In this document: piece by piece, positions 55,467 to 64,000 of the stretch
How positions within the stretch are numbered: the first letter of the stretch is position 1
Layout: every line of letters starts with the position of its first letter
NCBI GenBank assembly: GCA_964036195.1
Contig: CAXIWS010000864.1
Span: 1-64,000 of the forward strand
Length of the DNA stretch: 64,000 nucleotides
DNA from: Sphaerolaimus hirsutus
Taxonomy: Eukaryota; Nematoda; Chromadorea; Monhysterida; Sphaerolaimidae
Direction: 5' to 3'
Translations under genes and position numbers: made by a program
Notes under the pieces: generated by a model
Told to the model about the DNA's origin: nothing
The model's database searches: none
What the model saw: only the letters and a program-made list of their open reading frames with translations

Positions 55467-58400
55467 GGGCTACACCATGACAACATATGAAAGTGTTTGT
55501 ACGGATTGTCTGTGTCCCGTCAATTCGACAGAGGTAATACAGTGTTCCAACGAAAGTTTTTAGAGAGAAAACAGTGTGAAAAAGGCAGCATTAATCATCG
55601 TTTATAGAGAAAAAATGTGAAAATGTGACAATAATCATCGTTTATCGTATTAACCCCTCGAAATACCATCCTAAAATTCAGCTGAGAACATAATAAATAC
55701 CCCCCCCCTTTAAAAACCCCCCTAAGATTGAGTATAAAGAAAACGTACATGATGAATACTACAGTTTTTGATCTGTACAATGTAGAATACATGTTAAAAC
55801 TGATGATTAAGTGATGTTAGGGAAGGGTTTATGGGGAAATTTCCGAAAATTTCTGGCGAAATAATAAACCCCCCTCGAATTATCTTCCCCCTCAAATTTT
55901 GCTGGTGAAATTATGGGGAATTTCCGAAAATATCTGGCGAAATAATAAACCCCCTTTGAATTATCTCCCCCCCCCCCTGAAATTTTGTTGGTGAAATTAT
56001 GGGGAATTTCCGAAAATTTCTGGCGAAATAATAAACCCCCCTCGAATTATCTCCCCCCTCAAATGTTGCTGGTGAAATTCAAAGTAATGTAGTATATGTT
56101 TTTACAACTTTTTTATAATTGTGAATGTTTTGAGAGAAAAAACATGTTTTTTAAACATTGAAAATCAACAATTGTTAACATTTGGGATGGAGTATGTACA
56201 TATCACAAACAACTTTCAGGTTTCCGACTGGCACACGCCTGTACAATCTGGATGATAGTAGCAGCAGGCAAAAGCTCTTGTTTGAGCTTATAACACTCGA
56301 AGACAGTCAAACCTCGCAGGGGTTGCTGGGGGTTTTCAGCGAAGCATTCAAGGAGCTGTACTTGCAGTTTGGCACTTCAAAGGTGGAGCAGACTGGCAGC
56401 AAGAAAAGTGAAGTTCAGAAACACAAAAGCAAGGCTAGTTTTTATTTTTAGCTCTTGTGTAATTGTGAAAAGGTTTCTTTTTTCTTTTGAGATTGTGTTT
56501 CGAATATGTGGTGTTTACTGAGCAAAAATAAGCTCTGGGGGGTCTTATTTGTGAATATGTGGTGTATAACATTGTGCAAAATATTGCAGACACCTGACAT
56601 CATCGATTCTGCTGGATCCACCAGCACCAAACCTATCAGCAGCACCCCCAATACCCAACACGCACCGGCGCGAACGTATGCTGCTGTTGTTGCAGCTAAT
56701 CACACTGCTAAAGCATCTACAGGTGGACCACTGTCCACTTTCTGGAAGCCAGGTGGGTTGGAATATGGCACTTTTGCAGTGTTTTGGCCTGTGTGAATGT
56801 TTGATGTTTTGGTAACACAAATTCATTAGTCCCCCTTTTTTGCACAGGCCCGACAGCTGTCAAGCCGGTGGTCAAAGCTGGGATCTACACCCCCCCCTGT
56901 GCTGACGAGCAGCCACCAAGAAGGCCAGAGCTCCTGGCACAGACCGAGCTGGAGCAAGTGAAGCAGGTGGACGGGTCTGCTGCCCTGTGTGGTCGCAGAC
57001 GCGGACGTGGACGTGGGCGTGTGTCAACTGTGGACATACCCATAGCAAGGTTGGTGGGGGTGGCTTCACAAATAAGACCCCAGGGGGTTATTTTTACTCA
57101 ACCACATGCCACAACATGTAAGATCCCCCGGGGCTTTATTTCATTACTTTTCAGGGGAATTAGTCAGGGAATTATTCAAGAGGGGAATTATTCAAGAGGG
57201 GAATTATTCAAGAAGTGGAATTATTGAAGTAAATGTGGCAAATAAAAGTGTAAACATTCTTGTACAAACATAGGGTGCTTGTTGCTGACGTTCAACGCGT
57301 ACCGCCATCGCCAGCAATCGAAAAGGTCAGGGATTTCAGGCCTGTTCCCAATGTTCTGCCACCCACGACACGGTCAAGTAGCACTGGTGGACAGAAGCCA
57401 GGGTTGGTCATTTTTATTTATGTTTGGTAATGTTGCTGTTGAATGTCACATTTTTTGTGGATTTGCTATGGTCTGCCAGCGAATGCCAATATGTTTTTTA
57501 TCTCTTATCCCCCCCCCCCTTTCACACAGACACAACCAAGGTGGCCATATCACTACCTACAGCCAACAGCCAATCCTTACAAGTGGGACACCTGTGCCCG
57601 GAATCTGCAGCTGTGCTGGCCAGAACAGCACCACCGAATGCCACCAGGTTGAATGTGGAGCAAAATCTGGGCAGTCAGACAGAAGTGGTGACCACGTCAG
57701 TGACAGTAATTACAGAGATCGTGGATCGACACGTGGACAATCAGCAACTCAGACCACTCAGATTCAGGTGCCCTCCTGGCAGCAGACCCCCTCCTTCCAG
57801 CAGGCCACAATCACCAGACAAGGACACAATGGTCAGAACAAAAAGGACACAAAGACAGGACACCGATCCGGAACGGCTGAGGAGATGGCAAGATGGACAG
57901 CCCCCACCCCCCCAGGTTTGTGGTTTTTTCATGTTTTTATTGTGATTTGTGTATGTGTGTGTGCGAAACAATTACTTTTTCCATTGTCCATTCCCATTCC
58001 CCCCCACACACAGCAACGATTGAGGGAGACCAGTTCAACGGTTGTGGTGACAACATCAAGGCCAAATCTCACAAGAGAAAGACTAGTGCGGGTTCAAGAG
58101 AGAGTGCTGGAAGAAGAAAGGAGGGCAGATGTAGTGGAGCAGGTTTGTTTTTCCATCACTTTTTTCTTCACATGTTCAACACTGAATCTGTTAAGACATT
58201 TTTTGTGACTGTGCTTTTCATTTTGCAGAGGAACACACCGGTCAGCAGCGACGACACATCGGTCGACAGCAACCCAGCCACCCAGATGGACACAGCAACA
58301 GCAGACAGCCACCAGAAACAGAAGGACAGTGGCTGCACCTTGGTTTGTTGATGTTTTTGTTGACATTCTTGTTTTGTCGTGAAGATGGTTGTGAAGATGG

Positions 58401-61400
58401 AAATGTGCTATGTTTTTTGTACTTTGATTCAAACCCCCCCACACCCCCCCTGTGCAGACGTCATCAACGACCCCAGCTGTAGTCCCACAGGCCCAGGTAG
58501 AAACCCCAATGGACACAACGTCCCAGGAGACAGAAGGTCAAGCTGCACAGATGGAGGTGGACTCAAAGACAAAGGTATGTTGATAAGAGGGTTGTTTTTA
58601 TGTTTGTGTGGTACCGTTTTACATACCATGGGATCGTACATATTACATATGGTGCTTTTCACATCTTGAGTGGGTCATACATATCACATGTCGTCGTGTT
58701 TTTGGCGTTTTAGGGGGGCACACATATCACATATTAAACGATGACTGTAAAATAATCTCACCTCCCACCCCCTTATAGGCACCCATGGAGGTGGAAAAGC
58801 AGCTCCCAGTAGAGGCCATTCCACTACCACCAGACACTCTCCAACAAAGGCCAATAGTGGCAGACTGGCCAGCCAGCACATCAAAGGCAGTGGTGCCAGT
58901 GGTACCGACTCCATCACAGGCACCGGCTGCACCACAGGCACCGGCTGCACCACAGGCACCGGCTGCGCCAGAGGCACCGGCTGTACCAGAGACACCGGCT
59001 GCACCACAGACACCACAGGCACCGGGTGTACCAGAGGGACCACAGAGACCACAGCCGCCGGGTGCACCACAGAAACCACGGGCACCACAGAAACCACGGG
59101 TACCACAGGTAGGACGGGCACAGCGGGCACCACAGACGCCACATGGACCGGTAGCAAAGAAAAGGAGGTCAGAACTGGAGGTGGTGATTGTGGGGTCTCC
59201 ACCACCAAAGTGCCTACCAGGAATGACGGTTATGCAAACATGGAGAGTGAGGGGGTTGAACGCAATGACCCAAGCATACAGCAGCACCAGCACCAGCACC
59301 AGTGGCCTGTTGAATGCCCCAAAAATGGAGCAGAGACAATTGAAAAGGGTCACAAATGCAGACAACGCAGTGATATGCGTCAGGAAAAGGCTGTTCACCT
59401 CACCGCAGAAGGGGGGTCAGCCCGTGCCAAAGCATATGAAGAAGCATCAGTGGCGTGGCAAATGGGGCTGGACATCCAGCGACAGCAGCTCAAGCAGCAA
59501 AAGCAACAGTTCACCACAGTCGCAGACAGCCAGAAAGAAGCGCAGGTGCAAGAAGTGCAAAGCAACAGCCAGCAGCACCAAGAGCAGTCGCAACAGTTCC
59601 CCATCACCACAAACATGCTTGCTGAAGCATGTCAACTCAAAGCTGGAACTAAGGCAGCTGGAAAGAAAGGCAGCAAACATGGTGATGGACAAGGAACAGA
59701 CAGGGTCAGCACAGTGCTCTCCAGCGAAAGGTCAGGACCAACAGGTGACAGTGGCCACATCGTCAAGAAGCGCAGAACAACAGTTGGATCTGGACAGCCT
59801 GCCAATGGAGATGGAGAAGATCAGGGAGCTGCTACAGGTGAACGAGACGGTCCAGTTGGAGCTGTGTCCACGCATGCGACAGATAGCACGAGAGCACCTC
59901 CAGCTACCTCCTCTAAAGAAGCTGGAGGAGATGCTGGTGGAAGAGGCAAAGCAAATGCCGGACATGGATACAACAGTGCCAGTTCCCAACAAGTGTCCAG
60001 GGGGCGATCTAGACAGTGTGATAACGTCAATAGAGGAAGATGTAATCTGGCAGCTGCTGGGTCTGAACCAGCTCACAGACAATTTGCCAGTTATGACCAG
60101 TCCACTGCGTCAGGTGGGTTTGATGGTGGGGTTTGTATTTGAAGTGGGGTGAAGTGGGGTGAAGTGGGGGGTGTGATATCAGAAACAATGTTTTTTCCAA
60201 TGCATGTCAGAAACCAAATAGTCAATGTAAAATCAATGTGAAGCTGTCATGGTCAATTCTTTTTATTCACTTTGCAGGTGGCACGACGCAAGCTGGAAAT
60301 GGTTGGCGCAGTGCCAGCTGCCGACCAGTGAGGGAAAGCAATCAAGAATACCAGGACCGTATGTCCACTTTTATAAGATGGTGCTGTGAGAAGGGATATA
60401 TGGCAACAATGCCTCCAATGTCGATGGCTCAAGCTGCCCATCTTGTGGCATTGGGTGGTGGACAGTCAATTCCACCTACTCCAGTATTCGTGCCACACCC
60501 ATTCGTGTCAATGGGACCACCAAGGTTCCCAATGCCATCACCACCAAGGTTGCCAATGGCACGACCAACTTTGCCAGTGACACCACCAATGTTGCCAAGT
60601 TGCCAGTTGCCACACCTGCCAGAGCCACATGTGCCCGTTGATCCATCTGCCCACTCTTTGCCAGAAACCACCACCACCACCACCACGAGAAACTATGCCA
60701 CGATGACCAGCAGCAGCAGCAGGTCCAGTAGCTGTGCTGCCACCACCAGGGCAGAACCTGTGACTGAGCCTGGGGCCGGCTGCTCAACTGGACCTACACA
60801 AGGAATGGCAGCCCTTCTGGAGCCTCTGTCAGGGGTGCCAGATGTGCCAAGGGATCCAACGGGCAGACCGATGTACGAGCTGATCACTCCACCACCCCAT
60901 GGCAGAGCTGAGTTGGGGGTTTCCGTTTCCTCCATCCCTGAAACAGCACAAGAGGGGGTGGAAAGGCTGAGGGTAGAGCCAGGGCAAGAGCCCACCGTTC
61001 AACAACAAATAGCCCAGCGCATAAACATAATCGAAAATGTGAACCTTGCTAGGGCTAAGGAGGTTGTGCGCGAGTGTGTGCTCGAAGCAGACAGACAAAT
61101 GCTGGCCACAGCCTTGGCTTTGACAGCCTATGGCGGCATGCTGCGCGCCATTGACATTGAGCGGAATGCTTTGCCGTTCGATGCACTGTTCCGGGAGTAT
61201 GAGGGTGTGGATCCAGAGCCACAAAAGTACATTCTAATGTTTGAACTAAACGGCAACCTCGTGCGCACTCAAACGAGACACACAACCGACCCCCAGGTTG
61301 TTTCCACCGCAATGTGCACCCACTTGAACAGTGGCTTCCCAGTTAGACTACAGCGCATCATGTCAAGGGGCAGAAACAGAATACAATCCATGAGCGAAAT

Positions 61401-62361
61401 CCATGTTGTGTTTAGGCAAAATGTGGATTTGAATGGGGCTGACATGTCGGGCACATTTTTGACAAAGGACTACCTAGGGCGCGAGGGGCATGGGCCATCG
61501 GCCTTAATGTACACAACGCTATATGCACGCGCGCGCAGGGGTTTTGGCAACCCCCCAAAACCCTTGGACACATTGCCAACGGTCCAATGGGTGCCCGATC
61601 CAAAGACTGGACAAATGCGCATCAAAGTGGATGGCTATGTTGGTTATCTATATATGCATACAATAAATATGGGTGATGGGTTTAATCACTACTCAAATTC
61701 ATAACCCCCCCTTGTAGATCCCCCGGAACAAGTCCGTGACCGAGTTGCAGTACGCCTTCATGGAAAAGTTGCAGGCGGATGGCACAGTGGCACCGCCGTC
61801 GAACGTGGACGAAATGGTGATGGCCAAACTGCTGAAGTGGAGAAAGGTGGAAAAGTTGATTGCGCGCGTGCTCTGCATGACGGTCAACCCCACCCAGGTG
61901 CCACAGGTGCCCCTGAATCCTGCCTATCGCAGGGGTGCCAACTCGGGCAGTCCAAACACAAAGGGCTATGTACCCCCCCCATGCGAACAGGGCAGTAGCA
62001 GTGGGACATATGTAGAGGGGGGGGAAAGACCAAAGGCCACAAATGGCTATGAATTTTGGAAAAATTGCAGGTACTTTTGTAATGGGGTTTTATGGAAAAC
62101 GTTTTGATTGTTTGGAGACAAAAAAAACTTTTGTGGGGTTCGATGAAAAAACTTTCAAAATTGTGGGATCTGACAAAAAATTCCAAATTCATAATCTGAA
62201 ATCTGTTTTTGTCTATTTTGGAAACAATACTTTTTGCTTGAAGGTTCTGCAACACCACCGAGGCCACGCACCACCTGTTCCTGCGCTGTGCGCACTGCGA
62301 GTGCGAGGGTCACCTGACTGTATCCCCAGAGACCTGCATGGAGCTGTGCAGGACCATGTGA
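55465..62361 (+). CDS. Large multi-exon gene (about 1500 codons), virus-like cluster, unknown function
   Basis: A possible first exon near 55465-55533 resembles the start of the divergent gene (CTDCLCPVNST); its link to exon 2 is unresolved. Supported exons: 56220-56433, 56590-56752, 56848-57049, 57274-57402, 57530-57915, 58014-58142, 58229-58342, 58458-58574, 58779-60117, 60278-61638, 61718-62070, 62244-62361. The last four total exactly 1057 codons. One intron would be GC-AG (AAG|GCTAGT at 56433). The junction 57402/57530 is uncertain. Features in order: RGRGRGR basic patch, charged helix LVRVQERVLEEERRADVV, APAAPQ repeats, KKRR and RKKRRCKKC basic clusters with Ser runs, a Pro-rich segment, then a compact globular region (about 60990-61700) and a C-terminal Cys/His cluster THHLFLRCAHCEC. 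The basic clusters suggest nuclear or nucleic-acid binding. No family recognised. Confidence 0.55.
55640..56090. repeat. CCCCTCGAATTATC tandem repeats in upstream intron
   Basis: Three copies of a unit of about 95 bases containing GGGGAATTTCCGAAAAT, TCTGGCGAAATAATAAACCC and GAATTATCTCCCCCC. Confidence 0.8.
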
Positions 62362-63162
62362 AATGTACCATAGAATATGAGCTTATTTGATGTACAGCTA
62401 TATACCAAAATTGTGCACAGCTATGTGACAAGGTATCTGTAAAAAATGTGTATCTGTAAAAAATGCCCCCCCTTGGGTTATCTGTACAAAAAAGTATGTC
62501 AACTGCTTTATCTGTAAATATGAATGTCAAGTTCACTTTTAACATGTGGCACATGTAACTTATCGCTACACTTATTCTTTCAATGTGCCTTGACAAAACA
62601 GCATACCTCATGAGATGGTGTTTTGAGTGAGGTATGTTTCAAAGAATGTAAAGAGAAAATATATATAAAAAATATAAAATAAAAAAAACAAATTCATCAA
62701 ATATATTTTTCACAAAAAATACAAAAATAAAAAAAAATATTGGCACCTTTTATTTATTTTTCACAAAAAATACAAAAATACCAAAAAAACAATAGCACCA
62801 TTTATTTATTTTTCACAAAAATACAAAAATACCAAAAAACCAATGGCACATTTATTCATTTTTCGCAAAATAAAAAAATGCAAAAAAACATTGTCTATTT
62901 TTTTATTCTCGCTGAGTGAGTGAGTGAGTGAATGTAAAAGTGAGCTCATAATGTGCACAGACAAAAAAAAACAAGCACATTGAGCTCACACCAAAAAAAT
63001 TAGATTAGCTAGTTGTTGACTTAGGTGTTGTTACTCTAGGTGTTGTTATTATTGTTGTTGTGATAATGGGAGGAGAAAAAATAAAAATTGTTATCTGTTA
63101 GTTGCTGCTGTTTTATTGATACAAATTAAAAAATCACATTGAAACACAATCACAGTTTATCA
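62362..63162. repeat. 3' flank between convergent genes, AT-rich tandem repeats
   Basis: Between the stop of the large plus-strand gene and the stop of the capsid-like minus-strand gene. It contains 3-4 copies of a unit TTTATTTTTCACAAAAAATAC (62690-62880) and a GAGT run at 62914-62930. No gene. Confidence 0.6.
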
Positions 63163-64000
63163 CTATGCATGGACTTGTTGAGTGTAAATGGTGTTGGTAG
63201 GGTCTGAAATAGTGAAATAGACGTTTGTGAAAATAACATACAAGTGTGAATATAACACACTGTGAAAATGACACATAGTGAAAATGACATACCGATTCTC
63301 AAGAACGCGTCGTTTATTAATAATGTATATAATATCACACCACCCCGGGGTATGGGCTTGGCAAATGTCAAATTGAGAAAAGCATCACCAGTATTCAGAG
63401 CCTCCCAAGTATTGCTGAAAATGGAAAAATTACATTAAAAATGGCATTTTTTTGACTCGTTTAGCTACATATAACATACCTGGTGACCTTATCATTGCAC
63501 AAGCTTATACATACAAAGAATTGACATGTTGTAAACTTTATCATTGTCAACTCATTTTGTACGGCTGTCCAGTTTTCAATTAAAGAATAACATTCTCTGA
63601 AAATGTCTGAGCTGTTTGCCATATTCCAATTGAATCGCAATGGCCTGTTTGGACATAGTCGTGAGCCTATTTGGACAGATAAGTCAGACACATACATTGG
63701 TATGTAGTTATGCCTAGGTTCATCTGTTGACTGGGGATTAGCTGCATCGGTTTTAGTCATTGCAATTATTAATCCTCGAGGTAGCTTCCCCACCTACAAA
63801 AAATAAAAAATTTAAAAAAAAAATTTTTTTAATTTTTTTTTTCAATTTTTTTTAAAAACTAGCCTGGGTTCCTAGGGCAATGGGAGGCGCAGCGCGAGCT
63901 CCTTCAGTTAAAAATATCTATATGTCATTTTCACAAGTGTTGTATGTGATAAAACACAAACAGAAAAAATGAGTAGCCAATGGTCATTTTTTCTATTTTT
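63163..64000 (-). CDS. Polinton/Maverick-type major capsid protein, C-terminal exons (5' end outside window)
   Basis: Exons 63480-63793, 63293-63414 and 63163-63203 (stop TAG 63163-63165) join in phase 2 and phase 1. The pattern matches the second jelly-roll domain of capsid proteins from Polintons, adintoviruses and their host-annotated relatives. A strand pair LPRGLIIAMT is followed by a YVSDLSVQIG strand with CPNRPLRFNW. Then come a short helix-like ECYSLIENW and the closing signature LNLTFAKPIPRGG...ILYTLLIND ending FLRID. In that family the last strand ends in a similar EID/RID. The N-terminal jelly roll and any upstream exons lie beyond 64000; 63794-64000 looks intronic. It faces the large plus-strand gene tail to tail. 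Assignment is by memory of the family pattern, with no search. Confidence 0.65.

Noticed and set aside
57279..58208. 309-codon frame as a separate gene
   Set aside because: It runs through introns with clear GT...AG signals. The alternative frame agrees with all later exon phases.
58684..59398. Val/Pro- and Gly/Ala-rich minus-strand frames
   Set aside because: They are antisense shadows of the APAAPQ repeat region of the plus-strand gene.
59210..60142. 310-codon frame overlapping the large plus-strand gene
   Set aside because: The other frame has better hydrophobic periodicity, basic clusters and matching splice phases at both ends. Kept only as a finding about overlapping open frames.

Overview
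This window reads as an AT-rich, repeat-dense animal genome, probably a marine invertebrate; the species cannot be named from sequence alone. The eukaryotic evidence is spliceosomal introns with matching phases, a complete BEL/Pao LTR retrotransposon (a metazoan lineage), a Merlin-type transposase gene, and many hAT-like and mariner-like miniature transposons with intact target-site duplications (TSDs). No rRNA, tRNA gene, CRISPR array or bacterial operon was seen.

Layout. 1-7.5 kb: nested miniature transposons plus two GC-rich exons of an unidentified gene on the minus strand, interrupted by one transposon. 7.53-29.67 kb: a giant inverted repeat with arms 7530-14915 and 21799-29672, separated by 6.7 kb of unique sequence and a 200-N gap. 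The left arm and spacer carry a roughly 20-exon minus-strand gene (13653-19643). Its first half is a Merlin/ISXO2-type DDE transposase; its second half is a long Ala/Pro-rich tail ending in SUMO-type motifs. The 3' exons of this gene recur in the right arm. Each arm also holds a complete two-exon gene for a 110-residue protein. 29.7-33.7 kb: repeats only. 33.73-46.30 kb: an intact BEL/Pao element on the minus strand with two 1300-bp LTRs, a 5-bp TSD, a primer site matching tRNA-Ser(UGA), and one 2900-codon gag-pol-env-like frame. It sits inside a smaller transposon. 46.7-64.0 kb: a cluster of intron-containing genes with a virus-like look. It has three small minus-strand genes, a 676-codon coiled-coil protein with a C-terminal membrane segment, a divergent plus-strand gene of about 1500 codons, and at the right edge the 3' end of a gene resembling the double-jelly-roll major capsid protein of Polinton/Maverick-type elements.

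The main observation is that many introns here are themselves short elements with terminal inverted repeats (TIRs). The shared end is about CAGGTGNCAGTCCCAGACC followed by TGTAAARTG, and the 5' splice site (CWG|GT) lies in that end. They occur in the Merlin-like gene, the 110-residue gene of both arms, and the 46.7-64 kb genes. They look like intron-generating transposons (introners). When the elements are removed, reading frames rejoin in most cases, with homology support in the transposase domain. Whether the Merlin-like protein mobilises them is inference.

Gene models were built by eye from splice signals, phase matching and codon use. Every domain call is from memory of family patterns, without any search.
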